The notes beneath the pieces are model-generated. The model was given only the letters and a program-made list of their open reading frames with translations. It had not been told where the DNA came from and made no database searches. From assembly GCA_028287745.1 (NCBI GenBank), contig JAQBPB010000036.1, positions 1 to 64,000 on the forward strand: a stretch of 64,000 nt of DNA, in the 5' to 3' direction. Origin of the DNA: Chloroflexota bacterium (GTDB lineage Bacteria; Chloroflexota; Chloroflexia; Chloroheliales; Chloroheliaceae). Each line of letters opens with the position of its first letter. The stretch's first letter is position 1. This document shows, piece after piece, positions 52,867 through 61,165 of the stretch. Made by a program: the position numbers and the translations under genes.

Positions 52867-52992
52867 GCCTGTCGCTGGCTAAACCTGGCGGCAGGCGGCA
52901 GTAAAAAGTCACCGGAGGTAGCCGCTACTAACTACCTCCGGCGCACTAATTGACAGCAAGGGGTTCAACCGTTAATCGCGGTTGAACCCCTT
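52867..52992 (+). terminator. three hairpins in series, last one the ugpB-like terminator
   Basis: Stems lie at about 52867-52896 (imperfect), 52912-52941 (10 bp, CCGGAGGTAG) and 52958-52992 (13 bp, AAGGGGTTCAACC). The last is followed by TTCTTTATTG and is the terminator proper. Confidence 0.8.
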
Positions 52993-53052
52993 CTTTATTG
53001 TATTGATTTGATGCTCCTGAAAATTGCCTGGTAAGCGTAACCTTCTAACTTT

Positions 53053-55371
53053 TCAACTCAACTTAATACCGATAAAAGCCAGGCGCAAGCTCCGGCTGTC
53101 CTTCAGGGCCGGGTTAGCCTGCGACGGAATAAATACACCGTCCGCCGGGTCGGGGCGCAGCACTATTACATTCTCGCCCGGTTGGAGTTTAACCCCGGCC
53201 AGGTTAACCGTCTGGACCCCGGTTATGGTCGTATCCCCGATTAGCGTCCCGTTCAAAAGAATTTGCAGGCGGCGGGGTTTGTCGGGCGAAACGGCCTCAA
53301 TCGCCAGGTTGTAGGCCGTTTTTAACCGGGCAGCCTCCCCGGCTACCACGATAAGCCGGGCATCGGCCGCTTCCTCGTCAATCCAGCGTTGGACCCGGTT
53401 ACCGGAAACCGGTTCGGGCGGGCTGGTGGCCCAGCCCTGTCCCAGGACCATTACCGGGTTTTCAAGTGGCGTTGGCGGAATGGTCCAGACCCGGGCAGTA
53501 TCATCCTGGAAATCCGGTGCAGCAGCATTTGTAACCGACCCGCCAAAAGTATAATTTATCAAACGCTCGGCATCTTCGGAATGATAGGGGTTACCCGGCC
53601 GGTTGGGATCACCCGAATAGACGACCAGGTAGCCAAAGTTTGCATGAGAGAGCAGCCCAAGCTGTTCGCGAGGCGTTTTGATAGGAATAATGTCTTTCTC
53701 AGGCAGGCGCAGGTCAATCCAATCGAAAAGGGGAAAGTCATTGGCCTGGCGGTGCGGGTCAATCAACTTCCGGCTGATGTAACCGCCGGTTATGGGCCGC
53801 TGGTGGAAAATCTGGTACAGCATGCGCGGGCTGTCCGGGTTGCCGTGGGTGGTAACCGGCAATTCCAGGATAGCCTTCTCCGCCGGAACGGTGGAACCGG
53901 CTTTACCGGCGGCAATAAAGCTGGTAAAAGCCGGTTGGGTGATAGGGTCCGGCGGCGGCAGGACACCCGGCCAGGTTTCTAAAAAGGCCAGCCCGATAAT
54001 TGCCCCGGCCAGCCAGGGCCGGGCCGGAAAGCGCGAAAACAGGCGGCGCTCGCCGGGAAAATGAGTTAACAAGTGGGTCAGGCCAAAAGCAGCCAGGATA
54101 CCAATAGATAACTGGGCCATCAGCATATAACGCTCGGGAAAGCGGCCAATGTCCATTAGCGGTATTTTGGATATGAGGCGGTAAAGCATTGGGATTTCAG
54201 TGTTAACACCGTTAATCCGCAAGCTTGGCCCAAAAGAAAGTAAAAACCAGAATAGCGCGTTATAGGCCCAGAACCATAACCCACGGCAGCGGATTAAAGC
54301 GTAAATCGCCAGCCCCAGCGGCACATAACTGATTACTGCTCCCCAGTTATTCAAATAAACATTGGAGCCTTCGGCGGCAAGGCCCAGGCTTTTCCAGAGG
54401 CCCAGGTTGTCGCCCCACCAGGGATGATGTGAGGGCGGCAGCAAGAACGTCATGAGGTCGGCGCTGTGGACCTGGTCGGTTGAACGGTTATCCAGCGCCA
54501 GGTACTTGTGGCTGGTAATTTCCCGGAGCGTACCGAGCAACAACGGGGTGTAGGGCAGGATACCCAGGACAAAGACCCCTGCAAGCTTCAGGGTAACCAG
54601 CCCCAGGCTGCGCCCAAAAACCTTTAGATTTTCGCGGCCGCGCCAGACCAGCCATAAACCGGTCCCGGACTTCCAAAGCCAGTACAGCCCGGCGAAAATC
54701 ACCAGGTAACTGGCGTAATAATAATCTACCATCAGGGTCAGAAAAAAGAAGAAAGCAGCGGCCAGACCCTCCCGGGTAATCTCAGTGCGCGTCCGGGCCT
54801 TTTCCAGGCGGAAAATGAACAACAGAAAAAACGGCAGCCATTGAAGGGAAACCAGGTTTAGCTGGTCCAGGTGCATTTCCACGTAATGATAGGGGCCAAA
54901 ACTCCAGACCAGCCCACCTAACAGCCCGCCCCAGAAATTGCCGGTTAGATACCGGACCAGAAAATAGCCGCCCAACCCGCCTAACGGAAAAGTTAACAGT
55001 TCCAGGATACCGTAGGCCGGGACCAGGCCGAATAGCAGTTGCAAGGGTAAACCGATAATCTGGTTGTAGGGGCTGAAGGTTTGAAGGTAAAGACTGGTGC
55101 CATAGGGATAAAACAAGAAATCAGTATGATAGGGATTAGACAGCTCGAACACCGAGCGTTTGAACCACCAAAAATTCCAAAGGTTCTGATTCCGGTCGAC
55201 CGTAAAATGGCCGGGAGTACCCACCGAAAGATTGGTAAGAACCGGCCAGGCAAAAAACAGGGTCAAACCAACATAAAATAGCAGGGCGTACAGGAAGGGC
55301 GGCCAGTTTAACCTGCTTCGATGCCTGACCAGGGTTTGGTTGTGGGTTGCCCGTTGTTTAAAATTCAGCAT
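53053..55371 (-). CDS. large membrane protein, GT-C/YfhO-like
   Basis: About 772 residues. The first 510 carry about eleven helices with the outer loop 'GTPGHFTVDRNQNLWNFWWF' after the first helix (Asp in the place of the GT-C catalytic acid) and 'WSFGPYHYVEMHLDQLNLVS'. The rest is a soluble region with 'LELPVTTHGNPDSPRMLYQI' and 'QRPITGGYISRK', often seen in bacterial YfhO-like or undefined GT-C proteins, and a beta-rich end ('LQILLNGTLIGDTTITGVQ'). It probably handles a polyprenyl-linked sugar on the cell surface. The start is uncertain: ATG 55371 is chosen over GTG 55392. Confidence 0.65.
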   Translation of the reverse strand: MLNFKQRATHNQTLVRHRSRLNWPPFLYALLFYVGLTLFFAWPVLTNLSVGTPGHFTVDRNQNLWNFWWFKRSVFELSNPYHTDFLFYPYGTSLYLQTFSPYNQIIGLPLQLLFGLVPAYGILELLTFPLGGLGGYFLVRYLTGNFWGGLLGGLVWSFGPYHYVEMHLDQLNLVSLQWLPFFLLFIFRLEKARTRTEITREGLAAAFFFFLTLMVDYYYASYLVIFAGLYWLWKSGTGLWLVWRGRENLKVFGRSLGLVTLKLAGVFVLGILPYTPLLLGTLREITSHKYLALDNRSTDQVHSADLMTFLLPPSHHPWWGDNLGLWKSLGLAAEGSNVYLNNWGAVISYVPLGLAIYALIRCRGLWFWAYNALFWFLLSFGPSLRINGVNTEIPMLYRLISKIPLMDIGRFPERYMLMAQLSIGILAAFGLTHLLTHFPGERRLFSRFPARPWLAGAIIGLAFLETWPGVLPPPDPITQPAFTSFIAAGKAGSTVPAEKAILELPVTTHGNPDSPRMLYQIFHQRPITGGYISRKLIDPHRQANDFPLFDWIDLRLPEKDIIPIKTPREQLGLLSHANFGYLVVYSGDPNRPGNPYHSEDAERLINYTFGGSVTNAAAPDFQDDTARVWTIPPTPLENPVMVLGQGWATSPPEPVSGNRVQRWIDEEAADARLIVVAGEAARLKTAYNLAIEAVSPDKPRRLQILLNGTLIGDTTITGVQTVNLAGVKLQPGENVIVLRPDPADGVFIPSQANPALKDSRSLRLAFIGIKLS

Positions 55372-55420
55372 AAAATTAAAAAAACCTGTCACCTTTACGT
55401 AATAATAGGCAAGTTTGTCT

Positions 55421-55447
55421 AGTATACCAACTTTAAAGAATAATCAA
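55421..55447 (-). promoter_or_regulatory. possible promoter of the large membrane protein gene
   Basis: Minus strand TTGATT (55442-55447), 15-bp spacer, TGG-TATACT (extended -10, 55421-55426). Confidence 0.4.
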
Positions 55448-55565
55448 CACAAAAATTGTAAAGCTTTCTTAAAAAATTTTATATTAATATAGAATTGGTG
55501 GCCTTTGAGCTATAATATTTAAATCGCGCTACACAAAAACTCTATAGCAAAAGGATAAACAAACC

Positions 55566-56387
55566 ATGCAAACCAGCCAGATACAGGTAGGTAACATGTC
55601 AATTACTGTGCACGACAGCCAGGGCACCGGCCCTACCGCCCTTTTTATTCACGGCAATTCTTCCAACGGCAAGACGTTCCAGGGCCAATTAGACGGGCCG
55701 CTGGGTGAAAATTTCAGACTAGTCGCGCTGGATTTACCCGGTCACGGCACTTCCGGCCGGGCGGTCGACCCGGCGGATACTTACAACATGCCCGGCTATG
55801 CTAAAGTGGTGGCCGGGGTAATTGAACAACTGGAACTGTCAGATGCGGTCCTGATCGGCTGGAGCCTGGGCGGGCATATCGCCCTGGAAGCGGCCAAGCA
55901 TTTGCCTGACTCAAAAGGCATCCTGATCTGGGGCACCCCGCCGGTAGGCATTCCCCCGGCCATGGACCGGGCCTTTCTGCCTAACCCGGCGATGGGAGCC
56001 GCTTTTCAAAACGAACTGAGCCAGGCGGAAATTGCCGCTTTTGGTGCGGCCTGTGTAAAACCGGGCGAAGAAGCCGATGAAGAATTCTTTGAAGGCTTCA
56101 AGCAGACCGACGGCCTGGCCCGCTTGCATATGGGAGGCAGTATCGGGGCCGCCAATTACGAGGACGAGCTTAAAATTGTGGCTTACCTTACGAAACCGCT
56201 GGCGATTTTGCAGGGAGAACATGAGCAACTGGTCAACCTGGATTACCTTAACAACCTGGACGCGCCGACTCTATGGCGCAGAGCGGTGCAGATTATCCCG
56301 GACGCCGGGCACTCCCCGCACCTGGAACAACCGGAAACTTTCAATGCCCTGGTTGAAGCCTTCTTGACGGATACCAACCGGCAGTAA
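55566..56387 (+). CDS. alpha/beta hydrolase
   Basis: 273 residues. The nucleophile elbow is 'LIGWSLGGHIAL' (S100), the oxyanion loop 'LFIHGNSSNGKTF', and the late His is in 'IPDAGHSPHLEQPETF'. 'VALDLPGHGTSGR' is also typical. Cytoplasmic esterase or hydrolase of unknown substrate. AAAAGGATAAAC precedes the ATG. It is convergent with the secreted esterase gene. Confidence 0.9.
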   Translation: MQTSQIQVGNMSITVHDSQGTGPTALFIHGNSSNGKTFQGQLDGPLGENFRLVALDLPGHGTSGRAVDPADTYNMPGYAKVVAGVIEQLELSDAVLIGWSLGGHIALEAAKHLPDSKGILIWGTPPVGIPPAMDRAFLPNPAMGAAFQNELSQAEIAAFGAACVKPGEEADEEFFEGFKQTDGLARLHMGGSIGAANYEDELKIVAYLTKPLAILQGEHEQLVNLDYLNNLDAPTLWRRAVQIIPDAGHSPHLEQPETFNALVEAFLTDTNRQ

Positions 56388-56418
56388 GGCGATTTCCAGG
56401 TCAAGCTGGAAAAGTAAA

Positions 56419-56476
56419 AGAGGCGGGACAGGTTTCACACAAAATTTGTTTGAAGCCTGACCCGCCTCTATTTTTA
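56419..56476 (+). terminator. terminator of the alpha/beta hydrolase gene
   Basis: AGAGGCGGG pairs with CCCGCCTCT, extended by CAGG/CCTG across one mismatch; tail ATTTTTATA. Confidence 0.85.
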
Positions 56477-56674
56477 TACACTTCATGTCGCTATAAAACA
56501 GGGCGGTTTTCCTGCCGCCAGGGCATATCCCGGCAAGCTGGTAATCGTGAATACTTCCGTACCGTAGATAAAGAATTGGACCGGGAAATCAACCGGATTG
56601 ATTTGCTTCGCGACCCATCGCACATCCGCAGCTATTCGGAAAGGGAATGGCGCGGTTTCACAGGGCCGGGGCTT

Positions 56675-58696
56675 TTACTGCTTGCCTGGAAAAAGCTCGG
56701 CCCCGACCCGGCCAAGCAGGACCCGGTATTCGGGAGGGTTAGCCGGGTGCAATTCCAGCCTGGCCCGTTCGAACCACTGGGTCAGGACCGTGTCACCGCT
56801 GGAGTTTCGCTCCATTCGCGGCTCGGTAATCGGAAAACCGAACAGGGCCAGCGACTCGGCGTAACTCTTGCCATTCTTTTGATCAAATTCCAGCCCGTGA
56901 CTCTGCCAGTAGGCTAAAAACTCTCCGCACACGCTATGCCCGGTTTCCGTGAAATAGCGGCATCCAGCCGGGGCACTCTTCAAGCGGGGCAAAGTTCCCC
57001 AGTCAATTCCCTGGCGCTTCAAGGCTTCGGAGCCAAGAAGCCCCAGCAGGACCCGGTAAGGGCCGTCATTTTCAGGGTGATATTCCAGGCGGTTGCGTTC
57101 CAACCACTGGTAAGCCTGGCCGTTGGTCTGCCGGACATTATCGAGCGGGAAACCAAAGACCGGTAAGCCGCCGTTATTGTTCCAAAAGCTTAGAAAGGCC
57201 CCGCGCAGGCTAAAGCCGGTTTCGGGGAAAGTTACCGGGAGGCGGGTTTCCGGCCCCAGGTTGGGCGGTTGTCCGGCCAGGCGTAGGCCCAGGCGCGGCA
57301 AATGGTTGGCCTGGTAGCGGATAAAAGCCGGGGGAGTGGCCGTTTTGTTGCGCGTATTCAAAGTCTCGCCGAGGGACGCGGCGGCCCGGTTGAAGCGGGC
57401 AGCGTCCTGGCTGTCGGCCCATTGGCCGGTTTCCAGCCGGTTTTTCAGGTAGTCCAGGGCCGTTATAATTTCAGCCGGGGTAAAAGTACAGTGGCCGGGC
57501 CGGTGGATATAAAGCTGGCGCAACAGGCCGCTATTACCGGCCGCCTGGATTGCCCCGGCATAGGCGCTCTCCGCTTCAGGCACTACAAAACCATCATGGG
57601 TGGTATGCAGGGTCAGGACGGGGGCCTGAATTTTCCCGGTAAAGCTAATAAAGCGGTCCAGGTAGTTCACAGCGGCAGGGTCGCTGCTGACGCGGGGAGC
57701 ATTATTCAAAGCCTGTAAGTCGCCTTCCAGGCTCAGACCGGCCTGGGCGTAAAGAGCTTTAACCAGTTCTTTCTGGCCGGTATGTTCGAAAAGCTGCCGG
57801 TAATCAACACCCACATTGCTGGAAAAATTACCCCCGGCCCGCCGTTCGATATCGGTCCGGTTTTCAAAATTACTGGTGATGCCATAGTTCCGTACCCAGC
57901 GGTACATATTGTACTGGCGGGCGCTCAATTCGGCGGCCTGGGGCTGTGGCGTGGCCGGATCGTACCAATCTTTACTTTCGCGGAAAGCCCCGGCCAGGGC
58001 CACCCGGGCCTGACCCTGCGGAGTTTTCTGGGCGGCATCGACCAACCGGCGGGCCTGTCCGGCGGCGGCTGCACCGTCCGGGATATTGGTTAGAGGCAGG
58101 TCCGAGCCGGGAGCCAGCAGGGTTTTAATGGTAAAGCCCAGGTCCAGGTTTATATCGTAATAATTAATTCCACCCATCAAAGTGCCGCACAGGGGCAACC
58201 CGGCGTCAAACCGCTCCGGGTAATGCTGGAGCAGGCCACCCGTAACTAGTCCGCCAAGCGAAGAGCCCCAGGCAATCGTGCGTTCAGGTGTGCCAAAATT
58301 AGCTTTGAAGTAATCTACCAGGGCAGCCTGGTCGGTAAAAGCCTGTTCCAGGGCCCACCCGGTCTGACTGTAGGAAGACCCGGCCAGGGCATACCCCTGC
58401 CGCAAAAGATAGGCCCCGGTTACGGGGTCAGAGGCATTCTGAGCCGGGTTTGGTGCGCCAACCGGCACAATCCCATGACTGTAGACTAAAAGAATACCAT
58501 TCCAGTTCGCGGGATACTCAATTTTGTAGGCCGCTCCATTGATTTGACCGGAATAAAGCCCGGGGCTGGCAGCATGAGTGGGCAGAGGAGTAGAAAGCCA
58601 CCAGGCGGGAAAACTAAGGAGCAGACCTAACATCACCGCTAACAACCGGCCGGGTGGGTTAAGGAACGGTCTTTTTTCAGTCTGGGTAAGCAGCAT
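56675..58696 (-). CDS. secreted alpha/beta hydrolase with two C-terminal repeats
   Basis: 673 residues. A signal peptide (cleavage after 'PLPTHA', about 42) leads to a hydrolase domain (about 45-440): 'GILLVYSHGIVPVG', nucleophile S146 in 'IAWGSSLGGLVTGGLL', 'LTLHTTHDGFVVPEAES' (acid) and 'HRPGHCTFTPAE' (His). The C-terminal 210 residues hold two repeats starting 'FPETGFSLRGAFLSFWNNNG' and 'FTETGHSVCGEFLAYWQSHG', each with 'LFGFPIT'-like and 'RLEXHP' endings, a repeat common in Chloroflexota secreted proteins and of unknown function. AAAGGAGG seven bases before the ATG. Confidence 0.88.
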   Translation of the reverse strand: MLLTQTEKRPFLNPPGRLLAVMLGLLLSFPAWWLSTPLPTHAASPGLYSGQINGAAYKIEYPANWNGILLVYSHGIVPVGAPNPAQNASDPVTGAYLLRQGYALAGSSYSQTGWALEQAFTDQAALVDYFKANFGTPERTIAWGSSLGGLVTGGLLQHYPERFDAGLPLCGTLMGGINYYDINLDLGFTIKTLLAPGSDLPLTNIPDGAAAAGQARRLVDAAQKTPQGQARVALAGAFRESKDWYDPATPQPQAAELSARQYNMYRWVRNYGITSNFENRTDIERRAGGNFSSNVGVDYRQLFEHTGQKELVKALYAQAGLSLEGDLQALNNAPRVSSDPAAVNYLDRFISFTGKIQAPVLTLHTTHDGFVVPEAESAYAGAIQAAGNSGLLRQLYIHRPGHCTFTPAEIITALDYLKNRLETGQWADSQDAARFNRAAASLGETLNTRNKTATPPAFIRYQANHLPRLGLRLAGQPPNLGPETRLPVTFPETGFSLRGAFLSFWNNNGGLPVFGFPLDNVRQTNGQAYQWLERNRLEYHPENDGPYRVLLGLLGSEALKRQGIDWGTLPRLKSAPAGCRYFTETGHSVCGEFLAYWQSHGLEFDQKNGKSYAESLALFGFPITEPRMERNSSGDTVLTQWFERARLELHPANPPEYRVLLGRVGAELFPGKQ

Positions 58697-58870
58697 CAGC
58701 AGTCCTCCTTTGTTTGTTAGCCGAAGTCCGGCTAATATACTTGCCGCCCCGGTGGAATGTCAATATAAAAAGCCTGGGGGTAGCCAGGCTTTGGATCATA
58801 AGGAAGAGAAGATGGAATAATTTCGGGTTAAGCTCTGCGTGGTTTAATCGGGTTGTGGGTGCTGCCGGGT

Positions 58871-59188
58871 TTAATCCTGAAGCCAGTTCTCCATTTCCAG
58901 TTCGCCATCGGGCGGGCTGGTTTCAACCCTGGCCCGGCGGTAGGAATACCAGTTCCAGAGTGCTTTCATGGCCTGGTCGCTTATGCCGGCCGAGTGGTGA
59001 ATATGGGAGAGGGCCGGGGTACTGAAATCGGCCTGGTTAATCTGGGCAATCAAACGGCTTATAAATAGCTGGGTGTTTTCGTCAAACTGGTAACCCGGCC
59101 CCCTTTCAAGGATTAGCCCGGCTAGAGGCTGGATGGTCCTGAGTAAAGTTATCGCTTCATAAGAAGTCAACGGTTGAGTCTGGTTCAT
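58871..59188 (-). CDS. small hypothetical protein
   Basis: 105 residues, not recognised. 'SYEAITLLRTIQPLAGLILE' and 'FDENTQLFISRLIAQINQAD' look like amphipathic helices; the end is acidic. I chose ATG 59188 because AAAGGA lies 6-7 bases upstream; the frame stays open another 30 codons without support. No membrane or signal segment. It sits alone between the secreted hydrolase and the pst region. Confidence 0.6.
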   Translation of the reverse strand: MNQTQPLTSYEAITLLRTIQPLAGLILERGPGYQFDENTQLFISRLIAQINQADFSTPALSHIHHSAGISDQAMKALWNWYSYRRARVETSPPDGELEMENWLQD

Positions 59189-59423
59189 ATTGTTTCCTTT
59201 ATTGTTTGCCACCGCTTTGCTGACCATCAAAAGCCTGGTGAAATGCCCAACCGGCCAACTAAGTATTTTTAGCCTCATCCTGGCTGGTGTCCGGTAGCAA
59301 GCGGTTAACCCGGTACTGTTTCACCTGCGCAAAACGGCCGGGGGCAGCCTATCTTTTCCGGCTGCGGCTGCTAAATCTTTCATTATATTTAACCAAACAG
59401 AATTTAAGGGCGAATTATTAAGT

Positions 59424-59451
59424 TGTTAACGGCTTATTAAGAGGTTGTTAG
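59424..59451 (-). promoter_or_regulatory. phased TTAACA cluster 1 upstream of pstS
   Basis: On the minus strand CTAACA, TTAATA and TTAACA with exact 5-bp spacers (plus-strand starts 59446, 59435, 59424). Confidence 0.6.
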
Positions 59452-59530
59452 AATTTGGCCCTTCCGGCGGGGTTAGTCAGGCTGCCGCCTTTAACAACCG
59501 TCACAGTGGCTATAAAAACTCGTCAGGCTG

Positions 59531-59558
59531 TTAATAAGACATTAACTACCCTTTAACA
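59531..59558 (+). promoter_or_regulatory. phased TTAACA cluster 2 upstream of pstS
   Basis: TTAATA (59531), TTAACT (59542) and TTAACA (59553) with exact 5-bp spacers, 11-bp period, in the orientation of pstS. TATTAA follows 20 bp after the last hexamer start. Confidence 0.7.
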
Positions 59559-59749
59559 ATTTGAAAAAGAGCTATTAAAAACCGCCCGGTACTATGTAAC
59601 CAGGAAATATTTAAGGATCACAATACTTCCTGATAGGAGAAGACCCGCTTGAAGGATGTCAACTCGGATAGCGGACATCCTGCCGATAGCGGTTGATCGG
59701 AGGGCTACAAATCCTGGGGAAAGTACAAACAGGCAACCTCCTGGCAGAT

Positions 59750-59766
59750 TTAACAGGTTGTTAACA
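59750..59766 (+). promoter_or_regulatory. phased TTAACA cluster 3 upstream of pstS
   Basis: Two exact TTAACA hexamers (59750 and 59761) separated by 5 bp, about 60 bp before the pstS ATG. Confidence 0.6.
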
Positions 59767-59827
59767 AGAAATTCTGGCAGGAGCCTTCCGAAATAAAATG
59801 AGGACTACCAAAAGGAGAGAGTCTTAA

Positions 59828-61045
59828 ATGTTTTTCAATGGTAAAGGCCGAAAGTTTAGCCTTACTTTAATGAGTTTCTTGCTCGTAACATTGTTACTGG
59901 CCGCTTGCGGTGAGGCTACCAATACCGCGGCCCCGGCGGCTTCTACTGCCCCTGCTAGCGCAACAACTGCTGCCGCCGGTGCTACTACTGCCGCCGCCGC
60001 TTCAGCGGGCGCGTCCACCAGTGCCGCCGCAACCCCTTCCAACAGCTACAAAGTCAGCGCCAATGTTACTTTGAGCGGAAGTGGCGCCAGTTTCCCTGAC
60101 AAGGCTTATCAGAAATGGATTGCGAACTTTGCTACCGCCAATCCTTCGGTTAAATTGAGCTACAAAAGCGTGGGTAGCGGCACCGGCCGCAAAGCTTTCT
60201 TTGCCGGTGAAGTGGATTTCGCCGGGTCGGATGCTTACCCTTCCAGGACCGAAACCGAAAATTACGGCAAGCCGATTGTCACCATCCCGACCACGATCAG
60301 CGGTGTGACCCTGGCTTACAACTTGCCCGGCGTGACCGGCTTGCGCCTCAGCCCGGAAATCCTGGGCGGCCTGTACACCGGCCGGATTGCCAGGTGGAAC
60401 GATGCCGCCATTAAGGCTGAAAACCCGAGCGCGACCCTGCCCGACACCGCGATTACCTTCGCCGTACGGTCAGACAGCTCCGGCACCAGTGACATCTTCA
60501 GCAACTACCTGGCCGCCGTCAGCCCGGAATTCAAAGCGCTGGGTATCGCAGGCAGCCAGCCGGAATGGGGTAAAGGCGGTATCCAGATAACCAAGGGCGA
60601 ACAAAACCCTGGCGTTGCGACCGCAATCAAACAAAACGTCGGGATGATCGGCTATGTCGATTTCGGCGACGCGGTAGCCCAGAATTTGGTCTTTGCCGAC
60701 CTGAAGAATGCCGCCGGTCAGTACGTCAAACCCAGCCCGGAAAGCTTCAGCCAGGCCGAACCGGCCGGGGGCGTGCCGGACAACCTGCAACTGAAGGTTG
60801 CCAACAGCGCTAACCCAAAGGCTTACCCGATTACTTCGACCACCTGGATTATCCTGCCTAAAGATATGAAGGACAAGGATAAAGCCGAAGCCCTGATAAC
60901 CTTCCTGTGGTGGGTTACCCACGACCAGCAGCAAATTGGCGCGGTTAAGGAACTCGGTTTCGCCGCCCTGCCTGCCTCGGTCCTGCCCAAGATTGAGTCA
61001 ACGCTCAAGAGCATAACCGCTAACGGGCAGCCGGTGCTCAAGTAA
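59828..61045 (+). CDS. pstS: phosphate ABC transporter, substrate-binding lipoprotein
   Basis: PstS captures inorganic phosphate outside the cell and passes it to the permease. A lipoprotein signal (C27 in 'LLLAACG') and an Ala/Thr linker precede the PstS domain: 'LSGSGASFPDKAYQKWIANF', 'YKSVGSGTGRKAFFAGEVDF', 'AGSDAYPS', 'AVRSDSSGTSDIFSNYLA', the phosphate-binding Ser/Thr/Arg loops. 405 residues. AAAGGAGAG precedes the ATG. It is separated from the permease gene by a stem-loop, as in many pst operons where the binding protein is made in excess. Confidence 0.96.
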   Translation: MFFNGKGRKFSLTLMSFLLVTLLLAACGEATNTAAPAASTAPASATTAAAGATTAAAASAGASTSAAATPSNSYKVSANVTLSGSGASFPDKAYQKWIANFATANPSVKLSYKSVGSGTGRKAFFAGEVDFAGSDAYPSRTETENYGKPIVTIPTTISGVTLAYNLPGVTGLRLSPEILGGLYTGRIARWNDAAIKAENPSATLPDTAITFAVRSDSSGTSDIFSNYLAAVSPEFKALGIAGSQPEWGKGGIQITKGEQNPGVATAIKQNVGMIGYVDFGDAVAQNLVFADLKNAAGQYVKPSPESFSQAEPAGGVPDNLQLKVANSANPKAYPITSTTWIILPKDMKDKDKAEALITFLWWVTHDQQQIGAVKELGFAALPASVLPKIESTLKSITANGQPVLK

Positions 61046-61060
61046 ATTAGAGTTTTATTG

Positions 61061-61123
61061 GGGATGTACAGCCCGGACAGCGTCTGAATTAACTAATTCG
61101 ACCCTGTTCTGGCTGGACATCCC
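61061..61123 (+). other. stem-loop between pstS and pstCA
   Basis: GGGATGT (61061-61067) plus CAGCC pairs with GGCTG plus ACATCCC (61117-61123) around one mismatch; inside it GAATTA/TAATTC can also pair. No T-run, so partial termination or mRNA protection is likely. Confidence 0.6.
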
Positions 61124-61165
61124 TGTTTGGGATAATTAAAGGAATAGTTACAGGATACAAATTTA

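Larger units (their letters stand above)
59189..59827 (+). other. long regulatory region upstream of pstS
   Basis: 640 bp without a credible gene. It contains three clusters of TTAACA-like hexamers with 11-bp phasing (listed separately) and a possible -10 (TATTAA, 59573-59578) placed 20 bp after the second cluster. The long leader after that is not otherwise explained. Confidence 0.7.

Noticed and set aside
56450-56917. 155-codon plus-strand frame at the 3' end of the secreted hydrolase gene.
   Set aside because: Mostly antisense to the C-terminal repeats; no start signal.
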